Below are positions 8,217 to 16,029 of a stretch of 64,000 bases of DNA, one piece after another (position 1 is the stretch's first letter; every line of letters starts with the position of its first letter). The stretch is taken from NCBI GenBank assembly GCA_003141555.1, contig PLMN01000025.1, forward strand, positions 1-64,000, written 5' to 3'. The DNA is from Candidatus Aminicenantota bacterium. GTDB taxonomy: Bacteria > Acidobacteriota > Aminicenantia > Aminicenantales > UBA4085. The notes beneath the pieces were generated by a model. That model had not been told where the DNA came from. It did no database searches and saw only the letters and a program-made list of their open reading frames with translations. The position numbers were made by a program, and so were the translations under genes.

Positions 8217-8996
8217 TCAGGACCTTTTGAGAATCGAAAGCATCGCCTCGTGGATCCGCCCGTTGCTTGCGCAGACCTCGGGCTGGTAGATGTCGACCGG
8301 CTCTCCCCGAAAATCCGTGATCCGGCCGCCCGCCTCCCTCAGGATCACCGCTCCGGCGGCCGTATCCCAGGGGCTGAGCTTCATCTCCCAGAAGCCGTCG
8401 AACCGGCCGCAGGCGACGTAACAGAGGTCGAGAGCCGCGGAGCCGCAGCGGCGGATGGCCTGCGTCCGGACAAGAAACTCGTCGTGATGGGCGATGTTGG
8501 CCCGCGTTTCCCGGATGTCATAGGGAAACCCGGTGGCGAGCAGGGCCTTGTCCAGGTCGCCGATCGGCGAGACCCGGATCGGGGCCTCTCCGAGAAAGGC
8601 GCCGCCGCCGAGATCTCCCCGGAACGTCTCGCCGCTGATCGGGTTGTAGACGACGCCGCAGACGAGCTCCCCGCGCCGCTCCAAGGCCAGGGAGACGCAG
8701 AACACCGGGAAGCGATGGGCGAAGTTCGTGGTCCCGTCGAGCGGATCGAAGACCCACCGGAATTCCGCGCCGCTCTCCTTGCGGAGCCCCTCCTCGGCCA
8801 GGAAATCGTGGTCCGGGAACCGGGCCGAGAGGCGCCGATGGATGAGCTCCTGGGAGGCCAGGTCGGTCTCGGTGACGAGGTTGACGATGCCCTTGAAGCG
8901 GACTTCGCCGGCCCGGGCATAGTCGGTCCGGAGGATGTCTCCGGCTTCGCGGACGACGTCCAGGGCCGCTTCGAGATATATCGAATACTCTCTCAT
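8217..8996 (-). CDS. suhB: Inositol monophosphatase family protein
   Basis: The 259-residue product contains the metal-binding signature of the family: the FLAEEG segment, then WVFDPLDGTTNFAH, and near the C-terminus WDTAAGAVILREAGG. Members hydrolyse phosphate from myo-inositol phosphates or related sugar phosphates with magnesium. I place the start at ATG 8996 because it gives the usual family length; a TTG at 9035 in frame would add 13 residues with no good ribosome site. The predicted promoter leaves almost no untranslated leader. The lectin-like gene follows two bases downstream on the same strand. SuhB is the nearest named homologue, but the substrate cannot be read from the sequence. 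Confidence 0.85.
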   Translation of the reverse strand: MREYSIYLEAALDVVREAGDILRTDYARAGEVRFKGIVNLVTETDLASQELIHRRLSARFPDHDFLAEEGLRKESGAEFRWVFDPLDGTTNFAHRFPVFCVSLALERRGELVCGVVYNPISGETFRGDLGGGAFLGEAPIRVSPIGDLDKALLATGFPYDIRETRANIAHHDEFLVRTQAIRRCGSAALDLCYVACGRFDGFWEMKLSPWDTAAGAVILREAGGRITDFRGEPVDIYQPEVCASNGRIHEAMLSILKRS

Positions 8997-9005
8997 GGTA
9001 GGGCT

Positions 9006-9035
9006 ATAATAACAATTTCCACCCCTCTCGGGCAA
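9006..9035 (-). promoter_or_regulatory. Candidate promoter for the phosphatase operon, predicted leaderless
   Basis: On the minus strand TTGCCC (9035-9030) and TATTAT (9011-9006) are 18 bases apart. A start point about seven bases after the -10 would lie within a few bases of ATG 8996, so the mRNA would be nearly leaderless. No Shine-Dalgarno sequence is seen in front of that ATG. Confidence 0.45.
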
Positions 9036-9036
9036 T

Positions 9037-9118
9037 AAAAGGGGACGGTTCTATTTTCTCCTGGCAATCCCCTCAAACTATCTATCGCGTCGTGGGAAAA
9101 ATAGAACCGTCCCCTTTT
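9037..9118. repeat. Palindromic REP-like element, copy 1 (family A)
   Basis: AAAAGGGGACGGTTCTATTT opens at 9037 and its reverse complement ends at 9118, giving perfect 21-base inverted arms (9037-9057 and 9098-9118) around a 40-base spacer. It lies between the divergent phosphatase and HlyD-like genes. Three relatives with the same AAAAGGGGAC...GTCCCCTTTT ends occur at 33296, 39331 and 48041. Such elements are often moved by RAYT/IS200-like transposases; none is in the window. Confidence 0.8.
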
Positions 9119-9145
9119 TCCTTTTCCCTCGCCCGCCCAAACTTT

Positions 9146-9174
9146 TTGCCTCCGGCCCCGTACTATAGTATGAT
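9146..9174 (+). promoter_or_regulatory. Sigma-70-type promoter for the HlyD/ABC operon
   Basis: TTGCCT (9146-9151) and TATGAT (9169-9174) are exactly 17 bases apart. AGAAAGG at about 9184 provides a ribosome site before ATG 9199. Confidence 0.55.
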
Positions 9175-9198
9175 GTTTGTTCCAGAAAGGTAGTTTCT

Positions 9199-10437
9199 AT
9201 GAAGAAGAAAACGGTCATTATCCTGGCGGTCGTCCTGATCGTCGTCCTCGCCGCCATCCTCGGCCTTAGCTCCAAGAAAGACAAGGGGGTCAAGGTGACC
9301 CTGGAGAAGGTCAAGCGGACCGACCTGACGTCGATCGTCTCGGCGTCGGGCGAGATCAAGCCCAAGAAGAGCATCAACATCAGCGCCCTCATCCCCGGCC
9401 GGATCGTCAAGATCGGGGTCAAGGAAGGCGACGTGGTCAAGGCGGGCGCTTTTCTCCTGAAGCTCGACGCCACCCAGTACGAGGCCAACGCCGAGCGGGA
9501 CCAGGCCTTCATCCAGTCTTCCCGGGCGGAGCTCATCAAGGCCCAGACGACGCTCGACAAAAACAAGAGCTTCTACGACCGGCAGGTGAACCTCTACGAC
9601 AACGGACTGATCTCCAAGGATCAGCTCGAGCAGGCCAAGAGCCAGCTCGACATCTCCGACGCCGGCGTCCGGTCCATCAACTTCCAGATCCAGCAGGCCC
9701 AGGCCTCGCTCAAGAGCACGGTCGACAATTTGAACAAGACCGAATTCCTGTCGCCCATCGACGGCGTCATCACCAGCCGCCCCGCCGAAGAAGGCGAAAT
9801 GGCCATCATCGGGACGATGAACAATCCGGGAACGGTCCTCATGACGATCGCCGACCTGTCGGTGATGGAAGTCGAGGTTCAAGTCGACGAGACCGACGTC
9901 ATCGGCGTCCAGCTCGGCCAGACGGCCGACATCAAGGTCGACGCGTTCCCGAGCCAGATCTTCACGGGCAAAGTCACCGAAATCGGCAGCTCGGCCATCC
10001 AGAAGACGACGCTCACCACGTCCTCCAATACCCAGGAGTCCAAGGACTTCAAGGTGAAGATCACGCTCGAAAACCCGTCCAAGCTCCTAAAACCGGGCCT
10101 CTCCGCGTCGGCCGACATCATCGCCGGCGAGAAGAAGAACGTCCTGGCCGTGCCCATCTCGGCCCTCGTCCTCCGCGACCGGAAAGCCGAGGCCGGCGCC
10201 CCGGCGGTCGCGGCGAAGAGGACCGGCAGCGAGGAGGAAGGGGTATACACCGTGAGCGGCGGGCGGGCCAAGTTCATCCCGGTCAAGAAGGGGATCCTGG
10301 GCGAGCTGATGATCGAAATCACGGACGGCCTCGCCGAGGGGCAGGAGATCGTGGCCGGCCCCTACGACGCCCTCCGCCAGCTCAAGGACGACACGCTCAT
10401 CAAACCCGACATCAAAAAAGACGACGCCAAGAAATGA
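9199..10437 (+). CDS. HlyD/MacA-type periplasmic adaptor (membrane fusion) protein
   Basis: The 412-residue protein has one N-terminal membrane segment (about 4-22) and the layout of an RND/MacA adaptor: a lipoyl-like half (VSASGEIKPKKSINISALIP, about 48-75), a helical hairpin (about 95-170, rich in Gln, Lys and Ala), the second lipoyl half (FLSPIDGVITSRPAEEGE), a beta-barrel region around 220-300 and a C-terminal membrane-proximal domain ending in a Lys/Asp-rich tail. In tripartite pumps it links an inner-membrane transporter to an outer-membrane channel. The ATPase gene overlaps its stop by four bases. The substrate is not predictable. Confidence 0.88.
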   Translation: MKKKTVIILAVVLIVVLAAILGLSSKKDKGVKVTLEKVKRTDLTSIVSASGEIKPKKSINISALIPGRIVKIGVKEGDVVKAGAFLLKLDATQYEANAERDQAFIQSSRAELIKAQTTLDKNKSFYDRQVNLYDNGLISKDQLEQAKSQLDISDAGVRSINFQIQQAQASLKSTVDNLNKTEFLSPIDGVITSRPAEEGEMAIIGTMNNPGTVLMTIADLSVMEVEVQVDETDVIGVQLGQTADIKVDAFPSQIFTGKVTEIGSSAIQKTTLTTSSNTQESKDFKVKITLENPSKLLKPGLSASADIIAGEKKNVLAVPISALVLRDRKAEAGAPAVAAKRTGSEEEGVYTVSGGRAKFIPVKKGILGELMIEITDGLAEGQEIVAGPYDALRQLKDDTLIKPDIKKDDAKK

Positions 10438-11135
10438 ACGCCCCGAACGGCCCGGTCATCTCGATCGAACACCTCGGCAAAACCTACGATCTGGGCAAGA
10501 CCCAGGTCAAGGCCCTGTGCGACGTGACGTTCGACGTCCAGAGGAACGAGTTCATGGCCATCATGGGGCCTTCGGGCTCCGGGAAATCGACGCTCATGAA
10601 CCTCCTCGGCTGCCTCGACTCGCCGACCGAGGGCCGCTACGTCCTCAACGGCAAGCTCGTCAGCCAGATGACCGAGAACGACCTGGCCTTCACCAGGAAC
10701 CGGGAGATCGGGTTCGTCTTCCAAGTCTTCAACCTCCTCCCCCGGGCGACCGCCTTCCGCAACGTCGAGCTCCCGCTCATCTACAAGGGCACGAAAAAAA
10801 AGGAGCGCGAGGAGAAGGTCCGCCGGGCGATCGCCATCGTGGGCATGACCGACCGCATCGATCACCGGCCGCCCGAGCTCTCGGGCGGCGAGCGGCAACG
10901 GATCGCCATCGCCCGGGCGCTGGTCAACGAGCCATCCATCCTCCTGGCCGACGAGCCGACGGGAAACCTCGATTCCAAGACCGGGCAAGAAATCCTGAAC
11001 CTCTTCCATAAGCTCCACGATTCGGGGAACACGATCATCATGGTCACCCACGACTCGAACGTGGCCCAGCAGACCGAGCGCATCCTATTCCTCAAGGACG
11101 GGCGCCTCGAGCGCGAAGTCCGCAAGGGCTCCTGA
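10434..11135 (+). CDS. ABC transporter ATP-binding protein, LolD/MacB-type
   Basis: The 233-residue ATPase has Walker A GPSGSGKST (about 45-53), a Q-loop in FVFQVFNLLPRATAFRNVE, the signature LSGGERQRIAIARALVNEP, Walker B ILLADEPTGNLD and the H-loop MVTHD. The PTGNLDSKTG segment and overall length fit the MacB/LolD/FtsE group, which powers permeases with large periplasmic domains. Its ATG overlaps the stop of the HlyD-like gene (ATGA). Unusually, no FtsX/MacB permease follows; the next 140 bases are a nested palindromic repeat and then an unrelated gene. The permease must be encoded elsewhere or has been lost. Confidence 0.93.
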   Translation: MNAPNGPVISIEHLGKTYDLGKTQVKALCDVTFDVQRNEFMAIMGPSGSGKSTLMNLLGCLDSPTEGRYVLNGKLVSQMTENDLAFTRNREIGFVFQVFNLLPRATAFRNVELPLIYKGTKKKEREEKVRRAIAIVGMTDRIDHRPPELSGGERQRIAIARALVNEPSILLADEPTGNLDSKTGQEILNLFHKLHDSGNTIIMVTHDSNVAQQTERILFLKDGRLEREVRKGS

Positions 11136-11140
11136 CCGAC

Positions 11141-11279
11141 CGGAAATCGGAGACGCGCGCGACCCCGGGAATTCGGTGACGCGATCCCGGGAATTCGGTG
11201 ACGCGACCCAATTCTCTTGATTTGGGATCGTGTCACCGAATTCCCAGCCTCACCGAATTCCCAGTGTCACCAATTTCCG
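11141..11279. repeat. Nested palindromic repeat element (family B, GGGAATTCGGTGAC type)
   Basis: Three left units (GGAAATCGGAGACGCG at 11142, GGGAATTCGGTGACGCG at 11167 and again at 11189) are mirrored by three right units (TGTCACCGAATTCCC at 11231, CTCACCGAATTCCC at 11249 and TGTCACCAATTTCC at 11265) around a central CCCAATTCTCTTGATTTGGG. The outer pair carries the same variant (AAAT/ATTT), so the order is a strict mirror. It fills the whole gap after the ABC ATPase. Its sequence is unrelated to family A. Confidence 0.8.
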
Positions 11280-11283
11280 TGAA

Positions 11284-11312
11284 TTGACAGGCCATCGTCC
11301 GTCCTATACATT
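11284..11312 (+). promoter_or_regulatory. Candidate leaderless promoter for the DUF4388 gene
   Basis: TTGACA (11284-11289) and TACATT (11307-11312) are 17 bases apart. The expected transcription start, about seven bases further on, coincides with ATG 11319, and there is no Shine-Dalgarno sequence. The -35 lies directly beside the end of the nested palindrome. Confidence 0.5.
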
Positions 11313-11318
11313 AAGCCC

Positions 11319-12419
11319 ATGAAGGACTGCCTTTTCGAGGGCTCGCTCGTCGAGACCCCTTTCCCCCGGCTTCTGTTCCTCCTCTGGCAGCGCGAGGCGA
11401 CGGGCCGGCTCCGCGTCCGCCGCGGCGCGGCGGAATCCGAGCTCCACTTCGACAAGGGGCGGATCGTCCTCGAAAAGGGCTCCTTCCCCGAGAAGGATTT
11501 CCTCAAGGCTCTGGTCAAGAAGAAAGTCCTTCCGGCCGAGGCCGCCCGGCAATGCGAGAAGCGCGCGGCCGAGGCGGGCATTTCGCGCATCCGGGCGATC
11601 GGAGAGCTCGGCCTCGTGCCGCCCCTCCCCCTCTGGAACCTGATGGAATCGTTCTTCGTCCGGCAGATGTTTCCCCTCTTCGAACGGATGGGAGGGCCGT
11701 TCGCCTACGAGCCCGGAATTCCGATCGCGAACGGGGAGCGGCTCGGCCTCCTGCCGACCCCCGACCTCATTCTCCAGGGACTCCGCCAGATCCGGGATGG
11801 CGCCCTACTCGACCGGCTCCTCCCTGACGAAAATGAGCCGATCTACGTGGGGACGCCTCCCTTCCTTCACCATTTGCCCTTCGAGCCGTACGAGAAGTAC
11901 GCGCTCGGCCTCCTGCGCCGCTCGCCGAATCTCAAGGCCTTCTACGAGCGCTCCGAGCTCGGTCTGGCCCAGAGCCGCAAGGTCCTCTTCACCCTGGCCT
12001 GCCTGGACATCCTGGCCGCGCCCGACAAGGGCCCGAAAGCGCGCCCGGCGGGGGACGGGGCGGCCTCGGATGCGCCGGCGGTCCTGGAGGCGCTGAACGA
12101 GAAATGCGCCTTCGTCCACAGGTACATCGCCAAGCAGATCGGGCCCCTCTCCCACACCATCCTCGGAAACAGCCTCGAGGAGGCCCGGGCCCACCTCGGC
12201 CCGGTCTTTCAGAAGATGAAGCTCCTCGCGGACGGCCGGGTGGCGATCGACCCCGCCCTCGAAGCGACGGCGAGCCATCTTCCCGAAGAGCTCTACCGGA
12301 CCCTCCTCCAGGGGTTCGACGAGATCCTGGCGGCCGAGGTCCTGGCCGTGAAGAAGGCCCTGGGCCCGGCCCATGAAGCCGCGCTCGTCCGGTCGATGGA
12401 GAAGGTCGGATGTCTTTGA
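11319..12419 (+). CDS. DUF4388 (PATAN-like) domain protein
   Basis: The 366-residue soluble protein opens with the DUF4388 pattern: FEGSLVETPFPRLLFLLWQR, then GRLRVRRGAAESELHFDKGR and IVLEKGSFPEKDFLKALVKK, as in proteins that often accompany two-component or gliding regulators. The middle (about 130-250) has Leu-rich helices, and the C-terminal third (about 255-366) looks all-helical with ALNEKCAFVHRYIAKQIG. No DNA-binding or receiver domain is obvious. The stop overlaps a very small membrane-protein frame, followed by miaA, so it may lead an operon running to 16635. The role is unknown; family members are thought to mediate protein contacts. Confidence 0.7.
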   Translation: MKDCLFEGSLVETPFPRLLFLLWQREATGRLRVRRGAAESELHFDKGRIVLEKGSFPEKDFLKALVKKKVLPAEAARQCEKRAAEAGISRIRAIGELGLVPPLPLWNLMESFFVRQMFPLFERMGGPFAYEPGIPIANGERLGLLPTPDLILQGLRQIRDGALLDRLLPDENEPIYVGTPPFLHHLPFEPYEKYALGLLRRSPNLKAFYERSELGLAQSRKVLFTLACLDILAAPDKGPKARPAGDGAASDAPAVLEALNEKCAFVHRYIAKQIGPLSHTILGNSLEEARAHLGPVFQKMKLLADGRVAIDPALEATASHLPEELYRTLLQGFDEILAAEVLAVKKALGPAHEAALVRSMEKVGCL

Positions 12420-12496
12420 GGCGCAAGCAAATCTTCGCCCTGCTCGTCCTCGTCACCCTCGTAGCCGTCTATCTCCTCATTCACCTTGCGACCTGA
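12410..12496 (+). CDS. 28-residue single-pass membrane protein (putative)
   Basis: ATG 12410 to TGA 12496 encodes 28 residues: a basic start (MSLRRKQ) followed by one hydrophobic run (IFALLVLVTLVAVYLLIHLA). The frame overlaps the end of the DUF4388 gene by 10 bases and the start of miaA by 11 bases, so it bridges the two and could couple their translation. It lacks a clear ribosome site (GAGAAGG at 12400 is the best match). The composition is that of a transmembrane helix, not a random GC-rich shadow, but conservation has not been tested. Confidence 0.45.
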   Translation: MSLRRKQIFALLVLVTLVAVYLLIHLAT

Positions 12497-13409
12497 AGCC
12501 AAATCCTTCGTCCTCATCGTCGGGCCCACCGGCGCCGGCAAGAGCGTTCTGGCCCTGGATCTCGCGGAGCGGACCGGCGGCGAAATCGTCAACGCCGATT
12601 CGATGCAGGTCTATCAGGGCTTCGATATCGGGACGGACAAGCCCTCGGCCGAGGACCGGCACCGGGTGCCCCATCACCTCCTGGACATCATCGACGCCCG
12701 CGCCCAATTCACGGCCGCCGATTTCGCGGCCCGGGCGTTCGAAGCGATCGGCGCCATCCGCGGGGGCGGCCGCCGGGCATTCGTCGTCGGCGGGACGGGG
12801 CTCTACATCAAGGCCCTGCTCGAGGGGCTGTTCCCGGGGCCGGGGCGCGACGAGGCCATCCGCGCCGCCCTCGACCGGGAAGCGGGCCAGGTGGGGCTCG
12901 ACGCCCTTTGGCGGCGGCTCGCGGCGGCCGATCCGGATTACGCGGCCAAGGTCGGGGCCCGCGACCGCATCCGGATCGTCCGGGCGCTCGAAGTCCAGAC
13001 CCTGACCGGGCGGACGATGTCGGACCATTTCCGCGAAACGCGCAGCCGCGTCGCCGATTTCAGCATCCTCAAGATCGGCCTCCTCCGGGAGCGGGCCGAT
13101 CTCGTCCGAAGGATCGAAGCCCGGACCGACAGGATGTTCGAGCGGGGCCTGGTCGAAGAGGTGGCCGGGCTGATCGCCTCCGGCCTGGACGAAACCGCGC
13201 CGCCGTTCCGGGCTCTCGGCTATCGCCACGTCCTTCGCCACCTCAAGGGCGAGATCGGGCGGAATGAGGCGGCCGCCCTGACGAAGATCGACACCCGCCG
13301 CTACGCCAAGCGGCAGATGACCTGGTTCCGGAAGATGGACGGGCTGACCTGGTTCCAGGCGGACGCGGGCGCGGAAATCCTGGCCCGGATCGAAGCGTCG
13401 AGGAGCTGA
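12486..13409 (+). CDS. miaA: tRNA dimethylallyltransferase
   Basis: The 307-residue enzyme transfers a dimethylallyl group to A37 of tRNAs reading UNN codons. It shows the P-loop GPTGAGKS (about 13-20), the NADSMQVYQGFDIGTDKPS substrate segment, HHLLDI, the GGTGLYIKALLEG motif and the C-terminal RRYAKRQMTWFRK. Length is normal. Translation probably begins at TTG 12486, inside the tail of the tiny membrane-protein frame, because no ATG lies between there and the P-loop. hflX follows after one base, a miaA-hflX order also seen in many other bacteria. Confidence 0.95.
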   Translation: MRPEAKSFVLIVGPTGAGKSVLALDLAERTGGEIVNADSMQVYQGFDIGTDKPSAEDRHRVPHHLLDIIDARAQFTAADFAARAFEAIGAIRGGGRRAFVVGGTGLYIKALLEGLFPGPGRDEAIRAALDREAGQVGLDALWRRLAAADPDYAAKVGARDRIRIVRALEVQTLTGRTMSDHFRETRSRVADFSILKIGLLRERADLVRRIEARTDRMFERGLVEEVAGLIASGLDETAPPFRALGYRHVLRHLKGEIGRNEAAALTKIDTRRYAKRQMTWFRKMDGLTWFQADAGAEILARIEASRS

Positions 13410-13410
13410 T

Positions 13411-14688
13411 ATGGAACATTCACCGGCCGAAAAAGCCATCCTCGTCCACCTGGCCGTGAACATCCGGCAAAAGCTCGAAGCCGAGGATTCGGTGGAGGAG
13501 CTCGGCGGCCTCGTCCGGGCCGCGGGGGCGACCGTCGTGGAGAAGGTCTTCCAGGTCCGGCCCAAGGTCAATCCCAAGACCTTCATCGGGGAGGGCAAGG
13601 TCGAGGAGATCCGGCGCCTGGTCCGGGAGCTCGAGGCCGGGCTCGTCGTGTTCGACAACAACCTCAGCCCCACCCAGCTCCGAAGCCTGGAGAAGGCCCT
13701 CGACGTCGCGGTCATCGACCGGACGCAGCTCATCCTGGACATCTTCGCCCAGCGGGCACGATCGAACGAGGGCAAGCTCCAGGTGGAGCTCGCCCAGCTG
13801 AGCTACCTCCGGCCCCGCCTGGTCGGGAAGGGCAAGGAGCTCTCGCGCCTTGGGGGTGGGATCGGGACGCGCGGCCCCGGCGAGAAGAAGCTCGAAGTCG
13901 ACCGCCGCCGCATCGAGGACCGCATCGCCCGGATCAAACGCGAGATCAAGGGCGTCCAAAAGCGGCGGGCGGGCCAGCGCCGCAGCCGGCGCGAAAGCCT
14001 CATCCCCCTCGTCTCCCTCGTCGGCTACACGAGCGTCGGCAAATCGACGCTCTTCAACCGGCTGGCCCAGGAGTCGACGTTCACCTCGCCCCAGCTCTTC
14101 GCGACGCTCGACCCCCTGGTCCGGCGGGCCTCGTTCCCCGACGGGCTGAGCTATTTCCTGAGCGATACCGTCGGATTTATCCGGAAGCTGCCGGTCGAGC
14201 TGGTCACGTCGTTCAAAGCAACGCTCGAGGAGGTCAACGAGGCCGACCTGATCATCCACGTCATCGACCTGAGCGCGGCCGGGGCCGACGCCCAGAGGGA
14301 GGCGGTCGTCCGGATCCTCGAGGAGATCGGGGCGGCTGAGATCCCCCGCCTGGACGTTTTCAACAAGATCGACCGCCTCCCGGACCCCGGGGAATTCCTG
14401 AAGCGCAACGCCGCGGCCGGGTCGGAAGGTCTGTACGTCTCCGCGGCCACGGGCGAGGGCGTCCCGGCCCTCCGCGATCGCCTCCGCTCTTTACTTTTCC
14501 AGCGACTCCAATTATTTTATGTGCGGATCCCGCGCGACCGGAAGGATGTCCTCGACGCGTTTCCGAAGTGGACGATCGTCCTGAAGAGGCGGGAGAGCGG
14601 GGAGAACTTCGAGATGCAGGTCATGGCCGATCCGGAGCAGATGTTGCCCTATCTGCCGTATATCGAGCGAGGAGGGACACCGTGGTGA
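13411..14688 (+). CDS. hflX: GTPase HflX
   Basis: The 425-residue protein has the HflX N-terminal domain (VRAAGATVVEKVFQVRPKVN, then NNLSPTQLRSLEKAL), the Gly-rich linker GGGIGTRGPGEKKLEVDRRR, and a GTPase domain with G1 GYTSVGKST (about 199-207), G3 DTVGFIRKLP, and NKID. HflX binds the 50S subunit and splits stalled or hibernating ribosomes. It is directly downstream of miaA, and its stop overlaps the GTG start of the next gene. The C-terminal domain is present, so the gene appears intact. Confidence 0.95.
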   Translation: MEHSPAEKAILVHLAVNIRQKLEAEDSVEELGGLVRAAGATVVEKVFQVRPKVNPKTFIGEGKVEEIRRLVRELEAGLVVFDNNLSPTQLRSLEKALDVAVIDRTQLILDIFAQRARSNEGKLQVELAQLSYLRPRLVGKGKELSRLGGGIGTRGPGEKKLEVDRRRIEDRIARIKREIKGVQKRRAGQRRSRRESLIPLVSLVGYTSVGKSTLFNRLAQESTFTSPQLFATLDPLVRRASFPDGLSYFLSDTVGFIRKLPVELVTSFKATLEEVNEADLIIHVIDLSAAGADAQREAVVRILEEIGAAEIPRLDVFNKIDRLPDPGEFLKRNAAAGSEGLYVSAATGEGVPALRDRLRSLLFQRLQLFYVRIPRDRKDVLDAFPKWTIVLKRRESGENFEMQVMADPEQMLPYLPYIERGGTPW

Positions 14689-16004
14689 AGAAGATCAGCG
14701 CCCTCGGGCTCCTGGCGCTGGGCCTCGCGGCGTGCGTGACCCTGACGCCTCCCCCGCCCTCGCTCCGGGTTGAGGCGCCGTCGCCCGGGGCGACGGCCGG
14801 GCTGTCGCTCGACGACCGCATCGCCGTCGCCGACGCCTGGGCCGCCCTCAAGCAGGGCGACCTCGAGAGGGCCCGGAAAATGCTGGGCGCCCTGGGCATC
14901 CGGAACCCGTTCTGCTATGCCGGCTTGGGCTATGCGGCGCTCATCGCCAACGACCTTCGCGCGGCCGAAGCCAACTTCCTGCAGTCCGTCCGGGACTTCC
15001 CGGAGCTCCCCCTCGCCTACATCGGGCTGGGCCAGATCTACCAGCGGACGAACCAGCCCGACCTGGCCTACAACGAGTACCTCGAAGCCCTAAAGCGGGA
15101 CCCCGAAAACGAATGGGCCGGGCGCGAAGCAGACGCCTACCGGACCGAGCGGACCGACCGGCTCCTGGCCGAGGGACGGGCCCACGTCACGGCCGGCGAC
15201 CTGGCCGAAGCCCGGGATTCCTACCTCCGGGCGCTCGAGTACGCGCCCAAGGCCCAGGAAGCCCATCTCGCCCTGGCCAGGATCTACCTCCGGGAGAAGA
15301 ACTATACGTCCGCGCTCTTCCACCTGAAAACGGCGAGCACGAACGATCCGAACGACAAGCAGATCCTCCTCGACTACGCCGACGCCTTACTCAAGGCCGG
15401 GCAGCAGTCGCGGAGCCTGGACGCCTACCAGCGCGTCCTGGATGTCGACCCCCAGAACAAGACGGCCAAGGACCGGGTTGATAGCCTGAAAGGCCGCCTC
15501 GGGGTCGTCGAGCTTCCGAGCCAGTACGGCGGCATCCCAGCCCTGGAGGCGGTGACCAAGGAGGACGTGGCCGCCCTGATCGGAGTCAAGTTCAGGGATA
15601 TGCTCGAGGAGTCCGCGCCTAAGCCCCCGGTCATCGTCGACATCACCACCTCCTGGGCGGGGCGCTACATCGTCAAGGTCGCGGCCTACGCCCTGATGGA
15701 GGTCTATTCCAACCACACCTTCCAGCCGCGGAAGATTCTCGCCCGGGCGGAGCTCGCGGAGACGCTCGTCCGGCTCGTGGATTTCCTGAAGAAGCAGAAA
15801 TACCGGATCATTGAGCAGATCCCGGTCGATCGGATCAAGATCGCCGACGTCCCCCCGGAACACGTCTATTTTCAGCCTATCGCCCAGGTGCTCGCCTATC
15901 AGCTGATGGAGCTTTCGGCCGACCGGACGTTCCGGCCGGAGCAGCCCGTTTCCGGCGCGGAGGCGACCCGGATCTTCGACCTCCTCCTGGGAATCATTAA
16001 ATAG
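14682..16004 (+). CDS. Lipoprotein with TPR repeats and C-terminal SLH-like domains
   Basis: Starting at GTG 14682 (GGAGGG five bases upstream) the 440-residue product opens with VVKKISALGLLALGLAAC, a lipoprotein signal whose lipobox LAAC predicts a lipidated Cys18. TPR units fill about 45-270 (for example LAYIGLGQIYQRTNQPDLAY and EAHLALARIYLREKNYTSAL). The C-terminal third holds two SLH-like units: DITTSWAGRYIVKVAAYALM with a following HTFQPRK, and DVPPEHVYFQPIAQVLAYQL with RTFRPEQ. A longer in-frame leader from 14568 lies inside hflX and is rejected. It may anchor envelope complexes to cell-wall polymer; this is inferred. Confidence 0.8.
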   Translation: MVKKISALGLLALGLAACVTLTPPPPSLRVEAPSPGATAGLSLDDRIAVADAWAALKQGDLERARKMLGALGIRNPFCYAGLGYAALIANDLRAAEANFLQSVRDFPELPLAYIGLGQIYQRTNQPDLAYNEYLEALKRDPENEWAGREADAYRTERTDRLLAEGRAHVTAGDLAEARDSYLRALEYAPKAQEAHLALARIYLREKNYTSALFHLKTASTNDPNDKQILLDYADALLKAGQQSRSLDAYQRVLDVDPQNKTAKDRVDSLKGRLGVVELPSQYGGIPALEAVTKEDVAALIGVKFRDMLEESAPKPPVIVDITTSWAGRYIVKVAAYALMEVYSNHTFQPRKILARAELAETLVRLVDFLKKQKYRIIEQIPVDRIKIADVPPEHVYFQPIAQVLAYQLMELSADRTFRPEQPVSGAEATRIFDLLLGIIK

Positions 16005-16029
16005 GAGGCGCGGCCGCCCCGACCGGACC

